A stretch of 64,000 bases of DNA from an uncultured Lachnospiraceae bacterium. GTDB lineage: Bacteria; Bacillota; Clostridia; Lachnospirales; Lachnospiraceae. The position numbers and the translations under genes were made by a program. The stretch covers positions 1 to 64,000 of the forward strand of contig CACYKH010000004.1 in NCBI GenBank assembly GCA_902774915.1, in the 5' to 3' direction. This document shows positions 46,393-54,535 of the stretch, in pieces. The notes beneath the pieces were generated by a model. It did not search any database, was not told the origin of the DNA, and saw nothing but the letters and a program-made list of their open reading frames with translations. Each line of letters begins with the position of its first letter. Positions within the stretch are counted from its first letter, which is position 1.

Positions 46393-46425
46393 CTGAAAAC
46401 TATTTATTGGTTTTCAGTTTTTTTT
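46393..46425 (+). terminator. Terminator-like hairpin between tRNA-Lys and tRNA-Leu
   Basis: CTGAAAAC / GTTTTCAG (46393-46400 / 46410-46417), then eight T. With only 17 bases left before tRNA-Leu there is no room for a separate promoter, so it must be leaky or act in processing. Confidence 0.5.
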
Positions 46426-46441
46426 ATCAAAAACGATATAA

Positions 46442-46523
46442 GCGGATATGGCGGAATTGGCAGACGCGCTAGATTTAGGTTCTAGTGGGGAATCCCGTGC
46501 AGGTTCAACTCCTGTTATCCGCA
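46442..46523 (+). tRNA. tRNA-Leu (TAG), integration site
   Basis: Acceptor GCGGATA/TATCCGC, long variable arm TGGGGAATCCCGT, anticodon loop TTTAGGT gives TAG. Its last 22 bases are repeated at 57717-57738 and form attL of the integrated element. The gene stays intact after integration. Confidence 0.95.
46502..46523 (+). repeat. attL (3' end of tRNA-Leu)
   Basis: GGTTC followed by AACTCCTGTTATCCGCA. It matches 57717-57738 at 21 of 22 bases. Confidence 0.93.
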
Positions 46524-46537
46524 CTTTGTTTTGTTTG

Positions 46538-46573
46538 AGACCGTCTCTTGTTGTGGGCGGTCTTTTGCTTTTC
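46538..46573 (+). terminator. Terminator just inside the element, after tRNA-Leu
   Basis: AGACCG / CGGTCT stem (46538-46543 / 46558-46563) then TTTGCTTTTC. It now ends the tRNA operon and came in with the element. Confidence 0.7.
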
Positions 46574-46680
46574 TTCGTAAATGGCTATTTTACTAGCTTT
46601 TTGAACCATCAAAAGATATGATTAAGTATATTTTAGTGTTGTTTAGTGTCTTTTTGATTTGTTAAATAATGGATAAAAAT

Positions 46681-46721
46681 GTGATACTCGTGTGACACCT
46701 AGTGTGACACTCGAGTGACAC
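46681..46721 (+). repeat. Left integrase arm-type sites
   Basis: Four GTGAYAC units at 46681, 46692, 46704 and 46715 (first is GTGATAC, the rest GTGACAC), spaced 11-12 bases, about one helical turn. The same unit occurs twice beside attR. Confidence 0.7.
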
Positions 46722-46757
46722 TATCATTTTTTGAGGTTTCAAGGTAGGGGAATGTTC

Positions 46758-46949
46758 ATGGTAATATTCATTAAAGTTATAAGACAAGATACCGGAGAAG
46801 AGATCGTCATTAACGTAAACAATGTGATGAGGATTAACAAGGCGGAGAATGATCTATTCGAGATTGTCTTCCGAAGTGACTCCCGAAAAATAATAGTGGA
46901 TAAAGAGGCGGTCGATAGGATCAAGAACACGCCTTTAAAGTATGATTGA
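46758..46949 (+). CDS. Small beta-rich protein of the element, unknown
   Basis: 63 residues (VIFIKVIRQDTGEEIVINVN ... RKIIVDKEAVDRI), alternating hydrophobic strands. I do not recognise it; there is a loose resemblance to short FlbD-like proteins. AGGGGAA is six bases before ATG 46758; an in-frame ATG at 46752 and a longer form are possible. It is the first gene inside attL, next to the integrase arm sites. Confidence 0.55.
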   Translation: MVIFIKVIRQDTGEEIVINVNNVMRINKAENDLFEIVFRSDSRKIIVDKEAVDRIKNTPLKYD

Positions 46950-47117
46950 TATTATAGAATAGTTATGGCAGCTCTAGCGACTTCTAGGCAGCCATTTTTT
47001 ATTTCAATGATATATTTATTGATTGTTACATTAAACATGAACTGTAAGGCTCCTAACGGCTTATAGACCATATATAGAATTATATTATATTCTCTTTGGT
47101 TTATTCCTAGAAATGAA

Positions 47118-47711
47118 TCAGCTATGAGATAACTCAAAGTCGATATAATCACAAATCTTTTCTATGAACTTTTCAAAGTCGTTTCCGTTCAGATGGATTG
47201 ATCTGTTATCCTTTTCGAACATATATCCAGCATCCATATAATTTGTTAGTAGCTCGCTCGCCTCTTCGCTCATAGCTGCGGAGTCGAAGTTGGGGAAATT
47301 TACAATTTCTTTTTGTCTATCTGTCATAGCAAAAGGAACATGATACTTGTATCCTAAAGAGCGAATAATATACTTTATACAATCCTTGCGAGTCTTTGCA
47401 AGATCAGATCTTTCTTGGAGCGCAATCAAGAATTCATTGTCTTTTATTTCCTCATACTCCTCTACTGTCTTAATTTGAGGATATTCTCCGGAACCTAAGA
47501 GCCATTCTATCCTATATCCAGGAAAGGCTTCAATAATTGTCCTGGCGTCTTCTTCGCTTATTCCTGTTTCTCCTCTAAGTCTTTTACTAATCCAATCTTT
47601 TCCCTGAAAACATTTTTTTGCAAAGGATATCTGATTCAATCCTTCTTCTGCCATGATGATTCTTATATTATTGATGGCTTTTTCATTTATTTTCGCTTTG
47701 ATTTTTGGCAT
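47118..47711 (-). CDS. CI-like helix-turn-helix repressor
   Basis: 197 residues on the minus strand. The N-terminal HTH covers about 14-66 (NNIRIIMAEEGLNQISFAKK, DWISKRLRGETGISEEDA). A C-terminal helical region ends YMFEKDNRSIHLNG. No LexA-type Ser/Lys protease motifs are evident, so relief of repression may work by antirepressor rather than self-cleavage, as in several satellites; that is inference. It faces the rightward replication genes across an operator region at 47735-47815. Confidence 0.8.
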   Translation of the reverse strand: MPKIKAKINEKAINNIRIIMAEEGLNQISFAKKCFQGKDWISKRLRGETGISEEDARTIIEAFPGYRIEWLLGSGEYPQIKTVEEYEEIKDNEFLIALQERSDLAKTRKDCIKYIIRSLGYKYHVPFAMTDRQKEIVNFPNFDSAAMSEEASELLTNYMDAGYMFEKDNRSIHLNGNDFEKFIEKICDYIDFELSHS

Positions 47712-47734
47712 TTTTCTTCATTCTCCTCTTATAT

Positions 47735-47818
47735 AGCGACAATATCGCTCTTAATAATTTGATATAGCGACGTTTATTCTAATATTGATGTTATATAGCG
47801 AGAAACTAGCTATATAAT
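47735..47818. promoter_or_regulatory. Operator array between repressor and rightward genes
   Basis: The word ATATAGCGA is repeated at 47731, 47762 and 47793. AGCGA-CAATA-TCGCT (47735-47749) is a perfect inverted repeat. ATATAGC-(9)-GCTATAT (47793-47815) is another, and overlaps -10 TATAAT at 47813-47818. The middle copy is a half site. This is the expected layout for a lysogeny switch. Confidence 0.7.
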
Positions 47819-47876
47819 GCAATTGTAACATTGTTCAAATTGGTTTGCAAACCCAAAACAAAGGAAGGAGTAAAGA

Positions 47877-48116
47877 ATGAAAGATTCTTTATTGATAAAG
47901 GAAGCTGAAGCAAGGGAATGGCTCAACAATATGGGACGGATAAATTTCAGAAAACTTGCTGAAGCTGCTGGCTCTGTTGTGATAATCAGCAATCGAAGAT
48001 ATTACAACAAAAAGAAAATTGAAGAATACATTGATGGCATTTCCGGAAGTGGCATTGACGAGGTTGCTCCTGGATGCGATTGCAACAAGAATGAAGGGAG
48101 CAAAGAAAATGATTAA
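47877..48116 (+). CDS. Excisionase/MerR-like small DNA-binding protein
   Basis: 79 residues. The segment NFRKLAEAAGSVVIISNRRYYNKKKIEEYI looks like the winged-helix binding fold used by excisionases and AlpA-like proteins. AAGGAAGGAG precedes the ATG. It is the first gene right of the operators, so it is repressor-controlled. The Cys/Asp-rich end (PGCDCNKNEGS) has no assigned role. The next gene begins at 48109 and overlaps it by 8 bases. Confidence 0.6.
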   Translation: MKDSLLIKEAEAREWLNNMGRINFRKLAEAAGSVVIISNRRYYNKKKIEEYIDGISGSGIDEVAPGCDCNKNEGSKEND

Positions 48117-48432
48117 AGAATATTTGAGATGCGGAGAAGCTAACGCAACTTCTAACGAAGTATTATCAAGAGTGCTGGGAACAGAGACAAGAACAACAAG
48201 AGAAATAATAAAAAGGGCAAGGCTTGAAGGGGAGCCAATCTGCGCTTCCTCTAAAGGATATTATCTTCCAGGATGCGAGGAGGATCTAAAGCGAACTATC
48301 AGCCGCCTTTATAAAATGGCTAGAGAGACTAGGAAGAGTGCTGAGGCTATGAAGAAGAACTCGGAGCTCTATTTCAAGAGCGAGGAATTCAAGAAGATGG
48401 CTGAAGCAATGGAAAAAGGTGGGAAAGAATAA
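48109..48432 (+). CDS. Winged-helix protein of the replication module
   Basis: 107 residues. The N-terminal half (ATSNEVLSRVLGTETRTTREIIKRARLEGEPI, SSKGYYLP) has a winged-helix pattern seen in small phage replication or transcription proteins. The C-terminal half is a charged helix (KMARETRKSAEAMKKN). Start at ATG 48109 after AAGGGAGCAA. It abuts the primase-helicase gene. The exact role is unknown; origin binding is one possibility. Confidence 0.55.
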   Translation: MIKEYLRCGEANATSNEVLSRVLGTETRTTREIIKRARLEGEPICASSKGYYLPGCEEDLKRTISRLYKMARETRKSAEAMKKNSELYFKSEEFKKMAEAMEKGGKE

Positions 48433-50850
48433 ATGTATAGTAAAGGCAAGATAACGCTGGCGCCTGTAAAGGTTGAGCAGAAAGATTTTCTAAGAGCCTT
48501 CTATCTCAATGATAATGAGGTTGTATTTCTCAGGGCAATTGATGACAAGAAGAAGCGCTCTGCAATTCCTTATAAGGTTGAGCTATGGAATTATAAAAGT
48601 ATATTCCATGAACTCAAGAAACAGAATGAACTTGATATGTGCATATCATTTTCAGTAAATGGCGGCGGAAGGAACAACAAAGAAGTTATAGCTTCCGGAA
48701 AGTGCCAGGCACAATTTATGGAGATGGATGATTATTCTCTTGAGGTTCAACTTGCCATTATCAATGCTTTCGAGCTGAGACCTTCAATTGTAGTTAAGAC
48801 GAGGAAGTCGCTTCATGCATATTGGTTGCTTGAGGATGGAGATATCAACAACTTTAGAAATGTACAGAATAAGTTTATTGAGGTTTTCGGATCAGATCCA
48901 AACATAAAGGATGAGTCTCGAGTGATGCGCCTTCCTGGCTTCTATCATTGCAAGAAAGATCCGGTCATGGTTGAAGTGATATCCTTCCAGCCGGATCTAC
49001 GATACAAGCAAGAGCAAATCGAGGAAGCTCTGAAGAAGACTTCCTTCAAGGATCTTCTTGAGAGATCAGATCTAAATGCTGAGACAAGAGAAGCTGCATT
49101 GAAGACTTTCGACGAGACCGACAAGAAACCAGCGAAGGCTATTTATAATATCGTTCATGATCCTGAGAAGATTCAAGAGGGCGGAAGGGTTAATGCTCTT
49201 GTGTCGATTGTTTCAAAGTTAAAGTTTAGCGGAATTGATAACTCTGCTATCAAGGGCGCAATTATTAGTATGAATAATGAGCAATGCAATCCACCTTTAA
49301 GCCAGGAAGAACTTGAGCAAGAAGTCTTTCCGACATTGCAGCGCTGGGAGACTCAAGAGAACACTATCAATGATATAGTGGACACGGATATCCTTGAGAA
49401 GTTTCGCTTGCTGCATCCGGAGTCTAACAATCAATTCAAATGGAATGATAAAGGCGACGGCGCTCTTTTCGCTGAAGTATGCAAGAATTTTGTTAGATGG
49501 AATGTGACCGCAAAAGAATGGTTTTGTTATGATGGCAAGATCTGGAAGATTGACAAAGGCGGAATGATTGCTCAGAAATACTCGAAGAAGTTTTTTGATG
49601 CTATCATGGTCTACTCTTTGGAGATCAAGGATGAAAGCATCCGTGAAGGGTATCTGAAGCACGTCTCGAGGTTGGGACAATACAGGAACAGGAAGACAAT
49701 GCTCGAGGATGCAAAAGACAGGTATTTTATATCTTCCGAAATGCTGGATAAGGATGACTTTCTTCTTAATCTTCAGAACGGCGTTTATGATTTGAAGAAC
49801 TTTATCTTGATGAAACATGAACCGGATATGCTTCTATCTAAGATTTGCAATGTTAGTTATGATGAATCAGCGAGCGGAGAAAAATGGATCAAGTTTCTTG
49901 AAGAGGTCATGCTGAAGGATAAAAGCAAAATTGATTATCTTCAAAAGATTCTTGGCTATTCCATGACAGGCGACACAAAAGAAGAAACTTGTTATATACT
50001 CTTTGGACAAACTACAAGGAATGGCAAGTCGACTTTGGTCGAAACAATATCTTATATGCTAGGAGAATCCAAAGGCTATGCAATGAACATGAGACCTGAG
50101 TCCCTTGCAATTAAACGCAACAACGACTCTGGAAGAGCTTCAAGCGATATAGCCAGGCTGGATGGTTGCAGATTTGTAAACGCTGCGGAACCACCAAAGA
50201 GAATGTTGTTTGATGTTGGATTATTAAAGACTATGCTTGGAAGGGATTCGATAACGGCGAGATATCTTCACGAAAACGAGTTTCAATTCACACCGCGTTT
50301 CAAGTTATTCATAAATACTAACTTCTTGCCATTGGTAACAGACGACACTTTGTTTTCATCCGGTCGAATAAATGTTATATCTTTTGATCGTCACTTCTCT
50401 GAGGATGAGCAAAACAAATCTTTGAAGGATGAGCTTCGAGAAGAATCTACTTTGAGCGGGATTCTCAATTGGTGCATTGAAGGTCTTCGCAAGTATAACC
50501 AGGAAGGCGCTGCGGCTCCGGAGAGTGTCAAGAAGGCAACTGATAATTACAGAAAGACTTCGGACAAGATAGGGAATTTTATGGATGAATGTTTGGAGTA
50601 TTCCAGGTATCATACAATGGCGGCTTCCGAAGTATATTCCATGTTTCAAGATTGGTGCGCTGCTAATGGATATGGATTGGAGAACAAGGGCAACTTCTAT
50701 GCGGAATTACGATCCAGGAACTTGATGGCAGAATCCGGGACCGTGAACGGTCGAACGCTTCGAAACGTGGTTCCTCACTACAAGCCAATAAGTGATCCGG
50801 ATGGTTATTTTATTCCAGCTAACGAAGGCAAGTCACTCCCTTTTGAGTGA
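48433..50850 (+). CDS. Primase-polymerase / D5-type replicative helicase
   Basis: 805 residues. The N-terminal PrimPol-like domain has AQFMEMDDYS (acidic pair), TRKSLHAYWLL (sxH motif) and DESRVMRLPGFYHCK. A D5_N-type region follows. The SF3 helicase domain has Walker A LFGQTTRNGKSTLVE (about 517-531), Walker B-like IARLDGCRFVNAAEPPK and arginine-finger region DSITARYLHENEFQFTP. Such two-domain proteins start replication of phage satellites and P4-like plasmids without host primase. The start is ATG 48433, directly after the previous stop. The downstream gene-free region may contain the origin or a terminator. Confidence 0.9.
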   Translation: MYSKGKITLAPVKVEQKDFLRAFYLNDNEVVFLRAIDDKKKRSAIPYKVELWNYKSIFHELKKQNELDMCISFSVNGGGRNNKEVIASGKCQAQFMEMDDYSLEVQLAIINAFELRPSIVVKTRKSLHAYWLLEDGDINNFRNVQNKFIEVFGSDPNIKDESRVMRLPGFYHCKKDPVMVEVISFQPDLRYKQEQIEEALKKTSFKDLLERSDLNAETREAALKTFDETDKKPAKAIYNIVHDPEKIQEGGRVNALVSIVSKLKFSGIDNSAIKGAIISMNNEQCNPPLSQEELEQEVFPTLQRWETQENTINDIVDTDILEKFRLLHPESNNQFKWNDKGDGALFAEVCKNFVRWNVTAKEWFCYDGKIWKIDKGGMIAQKYSKKFFDAIMVYSLEIKDESIREGYLKHVSRLGQYRNRKTMLEDAKDRYFISSEMLDKDDFLLNLQNGVYDLKNFILMKHEPDMLLSKICNVSYDESASGEKWIKFLEEVMLKDKSKIDYLQKILGYSMTGDTKEETCYILFGQTTRNGKSTLVETISYMLGESKGYAMNMRPESLAIKRNNDSGRASSDIARLDGCRFVNAAEPPKRMLFDVGLLKTMLGRDSITARYLHENEFQFTPRFKLFINTNFLPLVTDDTLFSSGRINVISFDRHFSEDEQNKSLKDELREESTLSGILNWCIEGLRKYNQEGAAAPESVKKATDNYRKTSDKIGNFMDECLEYSRYHTMAASEVYSMFQDWCAANGYGLENKGNFYAELRSRNLMAESGTVNGRTLRNVVPHYKPISDPDGYFIPANEGKSLPFE

Positions 50851-51190
50851 TGATTCTTCTAGATATGTGCAAATGTGTAAAATGAAACCAAAGTTTTCAA
50901 TAGGGGCTATATTTCAAATCAATGGTTAATTTTACACACAATACATATAACTTATAACAAAGGGTTTATTATAACAAATCAGTTTGATAAAATAATATTG
51001 AGCATTACGTTTTTTTTGAGGCTTGATGTGAACGAAGCCGTGTTTGTTGTCGTGATGCTCAATACATAAAGCTCCCTTCTGACTTGTTGGGAGTTGTCAG
51101 CGAAATAGGCGCAATAGATTGGAAGTCCTCGTCCGGTCTAGCGCCTATTTTGTTTTATTCAGAATTATAAAGTAAAGGAGAAAATACATT
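50851..51190. other. Gene-free gap of the element, 340 bases
   Basis: AT-rich at the left (50851-50995), with no obvious iterons. The right part is the structured segment 50996-51150. AAAGGAG before 51191 is the ribosome site of the next gene. Confidence 0.6.
50996..51150 (+). ncRNA. Candidate structured RNA of the element
   Basis: Three adjoining structures in a gene-free gap. (1) A 14-bp stem 50996-51009 / 51051-51064, one G-U, with inner hairpin GGCTT/AAGCC (51020-51024 / 51035-51039). (2) CTCCC (51072-51076) pairs GGGAG (51089-51093), while CTGAC (51079-51083), inside that loop, pairs GTCAG (51096-51100): an H-type pseudoknot. (3) A hairpin 51103-51112 / 51141-51150 extended by 51115-51122 / 51133-51140 with two G-U and a 2-base bulge, followed by TGTTTT. 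The last could be an intrinsic terminator. I cannot match the set to a named RNA. Orientation follows the flanking genes. Confidence 0.6.
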
Positions 51191-51775
51191 ATGAACACAA
51201 ACAAATTAAAGGGAACATTAAAGGATTTATATTCTCAATATGCTCAGGCATACAAGACAGGTTGTGACCTGGCATACAAAAAGAGACTAACAGAGTTGAA
51301 ACCTGGAGACAGAGCTCCGGAGAATCTTGGCTTGTATTATGATGATTACAAGGCGAGCTTTGCAGAGAAGGCAAGCAAGATTAGATCTGAAGGACTCGAG
51401 GCAATCAAGCAAGCTAGATCAGAGATTAAGACAATGAAGACGGATGCACCTTCGACAGATGCAATGAATTATATCTCATACCTCAGAACAAAGAAGGATC
51501 TCACGGAATATGATCTTGAGGATGCGCTGGAGAGATATGGCAACAACTATGCTGCATATAATGCGATTAAGGATCTAGGAGAAGAAAGAAAAGTCTTCTA
51601 TGCTCAAGAAAGTATTCTTGATCCAATTACAAGAGGTCTTGATAACCTGGAAAGCAACTTCGAAAAGGTTGGAGTATTTCATGCAGAAAGAAACGGCGGC
51701 ATAAGTGATGGCTATCTCAGCTTTGTGGGAATGACAATTGACAACGAACTTCCGGACTTCTCGAACGAAGAATAA
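51191..51775 (+). CDS. Unknown helical protein of the packaging module
   Basis: 194 residues, largely helical and charged. Notable parts are DLYSQYAQAYKTGCDLAYKK, an internal helix with IRSEGLEAIKQARSEIK, and an acidic end (NELPDFSNEE). I do not recognise it. AAAGGAG precedes the ATG. It lies between the structured RNA candidate and HNH-TerS-TerL, where a helper-interference or packaging-redirection protein would be expected in a satellite. That is inference from position only. Confidence 0.65.
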   Translation: MNTNKLKGTLKDLYSQYAQAYKTGCDLAYKKRLTELKPGDRAPENLGLYYDDYKASFAEKASKIRSEGLEAIKQARSEIKTMKTDAPSTDAMNYISYLRTKKDLTEYDLEDALERYGNNYAAYNAIKDLGEERKVFYAQESILDPITRGLDNLESNFEKVGVFHAERNGGISDGYLSFVGMTIDNELPDFSNEE

Positions 51776-51787
51776 GAGGCTGAGACT

Positions 51788-52141
51788 ATGGCTATAAATC
51801 CACGCTGGAAAACAGGAAGGCGCAAGAAGTACCGAGAAAGATTCAAAGCAATGGGGGCAACTTGCGGAATATGTAAAGGCAGACTTGGAGAGATACACTA
51901 TGATGAGCCGAGTGATAGCAAGCACCCTTTGAGTTTTGTTATTGATGAGATAGTCCCTGTTAGTAAATGGCAAGAAGCTGGATATAGTAGTCCGGCTGCT
52001 GCTGCGGATGACTTTAGCAATCTACAAGCTGCACACTATATCTGCAATCAAAAGAAAGGCGCAAAGGTAAACTTCACGATAAAAGATATCAGAGTTGAAG
52101 TACCACGCCACAAACGGATTGAACTGGATGGGGATTGGTAG
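51788..52141 (+). CDS. HNH endonuclease of the packaging module
   Basis: 117 residues. Basic start (RWKTGRRKKYRERFK), a Cys pair CGICKG, then FVIDEIVPVSKW, FSNLQAAHYICNQKKGAK with the final Asn-Cys-Asn region. In the first motif position Glu replaces the usual His (DEI for DHI), seen in some phage HNH proteins. Phage HNH enzymes next to TerS/TerL assist DNA cutting at cos. Start after GAGGCTGAGACT. A 407-base gap follows before terS. Confidence 0.85.
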   Translation: MAINPRWKTGRRKKYRERFKAMGATCGICKGRLGEIHYDEPSDSKHPLSFVIDEIVPVSKWQEAGYSSPAAAADDFSNLQAAHYICNQKKGAKVNFTIKDIRVEVPRHKRIELDGDW

Positions 52142-52548
52142 AGGCTAAACGATCAGGGCAAAAGATATCTGAATATATCAGAGAATGGATCAAGAGACTT
52201 CTCAAAGCTGGATGAAGCTGCACTACTCTTGAAACAATATGCTTATAAATGAAAGCTGATTGAAGAACAAAGAGCAGCGACTTGATGGAGCTGGATGGAT
52301 TAACCACCTAAGGCGCCAGGCTTTACGCTCTGAAGAGTGACGAGCGAGACGAGGAACGACAACGAGGATGAAGGCTCCCTTCGTGATGGAAAATAAAAAA
52401 TTAATATTTATAAAATAGCCTTCAAGCACTCTGGCAGGGGTACCCCCAAGCATTGATTTTTGCGTACCGCACCGTCTTGCTAATTATTTTAGCGTGAAGT
52501 TTTCGTTTATAAGGGTGGATAACTTTCAGAAAGGATATATATGCATAT
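52142..52548. other. Gap between HNH and terS with candidate cos site
   Basis: No convincing gene. It contains a purine-rich repetitive tract with recurring CGAG/CGACG words (about 52330-52375) and a perfect palindrome GGGGTACCCC (52437-52446), followed by TTGCGTACCGCACCG. Position between an HNH gene and terS is where cos-type phages of Firmicutes carry the cohesive-end site. Confidence 0.45.
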
Positions 52549-52914
52549 ATGGACAATAAAAAGGTTATATCGGAACATAAACGCCTTCTAGATCTACTAG
52601 ACAAGGCAGACATACCACAACAACAAAGGGACGTGCTGGCTCCTGTAATTGATAACATGGCATGGCAAAGGATCAAGCTGGATGAAACCAGGAAGGAAAT
52701 GCAACAAGCTAGTGTTGTATGTGAATATAACAACGGCGGCGGACAAAGTGGAATCAGAGAGAATCCAATCTTCAAGGCGTATATTAACTTATGGCGAGCG
52801 TATATGGTCGGATTGGAAAAATATACTTCATATCTTCCGAAGGAACTTCAAGAAGAGGCAAATGAAGGTATTAGCATTTTAGAACAAGTAACAAGGATAA
52901 AGAAGGCGAAATGA
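52549..52914 (+). CDS. terS: Phage terminase small subunit, P27 type
   Basis: 121 residues. A helical N-terminus (HKRLLDLLDKADIPQQQRD) is followed by the P27-family signature EYNNGGGQSGIRENPIFKAY. It recognises packaging-site DNA and loads the large subunit. AGAAAGGA is upstream. Its stop overlaps the terL start (ATGA, 52911-52914). The protein is full length, so it can act on the element's own site. Confidence 0.9.
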   Translation: MDNKKVISEHKRLLDLLDKADIPQQQRDVLAPVIDNMAWQRIKLDETRKEMQQASVVCEYNNGGGQSGIRENPIFKAYINLWRAYMVGLEKYTSYLPKELQEEANEGISILEQVTRIKKAK

Positions 52915-54356
52915 TGAACGGAGAACCACGAATAAAAATCGAACCATTGAGACATGACACGGACGGCGAAGGCGCCAGGCTCTTGATGGAAGGCGCTGGG
53001 ATTGTCCTGGATGATTGGCAACAATTAGTTGTGGATAGCATTTTAGGAACGGATCAGAATGGCAACTACGTCACAACGGCGGCTGGAATCTCATGCAGTA
53101 GACAGAACGGAAAGAATGTTATTGTTGAAGCCGTCATTCTTTATTCATTGCTAATTAACGGAGAAAGAATTGTCTTCACGGCGCATCAAATGAAGACGGC
53201 GAGAAAATGCTTTGAACGATTGTGCAGAATGTTTGACAAGCACACGAATCCGGAATATGCATCCAAAGTCTCAAAGATACTTTATGGGACAGGGACGGAA
53301 AGCATCAGGCTAACCAATGGAGCAAGCATTGAATTTATTGCTAGGAGTAGACAAAGTGCAAGAGGTTTTGATGATATCAGCGTCTTGATCCTGGATGAAG
53401 CTCAAGAACTTCAAGAAGAAATGGCTGCGAGCTTAACAAGTATCTTGAGTAGTAGTAGTACCGGGCATAGACTTATAATTTATACAGGCACTCCGCCTTA
53501 CGTTGGCTGCAATGGAGAAGTGTTTGAACGCTTCCGTTCTTCCTGTATAGCCTCAAGCTCTAGAGGAGAACAGACTCGAAACAGTTGGCATGAATGGAGC
53601 GTTGAAGCTGAGAAGGTCGAGGATATAGATTTATCTGACAAGCGGATCTGGTACGAGTGCAATCCGGCAATGTATAGCGGAAGGATCAACGTTGACTTCA
53701 CTCAAACAGAATTCGAGTCACTAAGTCCAGCAGACTTTGCGAGGGAGCGCTTGGGATTTTGGCAAAAGAAAGCTGGGATTCAACAAGTCATGGCTATTGA
53801 TCCAGCTTTGTGGGATAGCTGCATGAGTGATGAGGAGAAACCGGAAGGAAAGACGGCTTATGGAGTGAAATTCACTCCGGATGGCTCTGAGGTTGTACTA
53901 GCTGGCGCCGTCATAGATAACGAAGGCAAAGCTCGCATAACACTTATTGCGGTTGAACCAATGGGAAACGGATTGACCTGGCTTGCTGAATGGTTGAAAG
54001 AAAGATACAAGAAGGCTTCTTGTGTTGTTATAGATGGGCGCAACGGCTCGGATATACTCATTGAAAAGATAAAGCCTGTTTGGTTGTTCAAAGATAGCAT
54101 AATCAAGCCTAGTGCTCAGAATGTTATCACGGCTGCCAATATGCTCTTGAATGAACTAAACGAAGGAACGCTAACTTGGTACAGTAAACAAGAAGAACTA
54201 AGGGAAAGCGCTATCACGTCCACGAAGCGAAACATAAGCGGCGGCTGGGGATTTGGTGGACAATCAAGCGCGCCAATTGAGGCTTGCAGCCTTGCACTTT
54301 GGGGATGCAAAACTTCAAAGAGAAACCCACAAAAGAAAATGAGGATTGATTGGTGA
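52911..54356 (+). CDS. terL: Phage terminase large subunit
   Basis: 481 residues, ATPase-nuclease that packages DNA. Walker A-like SCSRQNGKNVIVE (about 61-73), Walker B SVLILDEAQELQEE, coupling motif IIYTGTPP. The RNase-H-like nuclease has AIDPALWDS, CVVIDGRNGSD and SAPIEACSLALWG. All motifs are present and length is normal. In a phage, portal and capsid genes would follow; here small zinc proteins do instead. Confidence 0.93.
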   Translation: MMNGEPRIKIEPLRHDTDGEGARLLMEGAGIVLDDWQQLVVDSILGTDQNGNYVTTAAGISCSRQNGKNVIVEAVILYSLLINGERIVFTAHQMKTARKCFERLCRMFDKHTNPEYASKVSKILYGTGTESIRLTNGASIEFIARSRQSARGFDDISVLILDEAQELQEEMAASLTSILSSSSTGHRLIIYTGTPPYVGCNGEVFERFRSSCIASSSRGEQTRNSWHEWSVEAEKVEDIDLSDKRIWYECNPAMYSGRINVDFTQTEFESLSPADFARERLGFWQKKAGIQQVMAIDPALWDSCMSDEEKPEGKTAYGVKFTPDGSEVVLAGAVIDNEGKARITLIAVEPMGNGLTWLAEWLKERYKKASCVVIDGRNGSDILIEKIKPVWLFKDSIIKPSAQNVITAANMLLNELNEGTLTWYSKQEELRESAITSTKRNISGGWGFGGQSSAPIEACSLALWGCKTSKRNPQKKMRIDW

Positions 54357-54535
54357 AAAAAAATAAGTTTAAAAAGAATAATTTAACTTGTGAATTGTGT
54401 GGAGAATATATTTTTCATGGTCGTTTGTGTCGAAGATGCAAAGGCTATGTAATAAGAACCCACAAATCAGAGACCGCCTTCCTGGCAGATATGAAAGATT
54501 ATTATGGAATCAAGAGAGGATCAAAAAATGAGTAA
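54353..54535 (+). CDS. Small zinc-ribbon protein
   Basis: About 60 residues, with CELCGEYIFHGRLCRRCKG (two CxxC). The likely start is GTG 54353, overlapping the terL stop (GTGA), behind GAGG. No specific function can be read. The following Lar-like gene starts at 54528 and overlaps its end. Confidence 0.6.
   Translation: MKKNKFKKNNLTCELCGEYIFHGRLCRRCKGYVIRTHKSETAFLADMKDYYGIKRGSKNE

Noticed and set aside
46288..46485. Frame with PLAQLVEHLTFNQVVGGS
   Set aside because: It is a translation of tRNA-Lys, another classic false protein.
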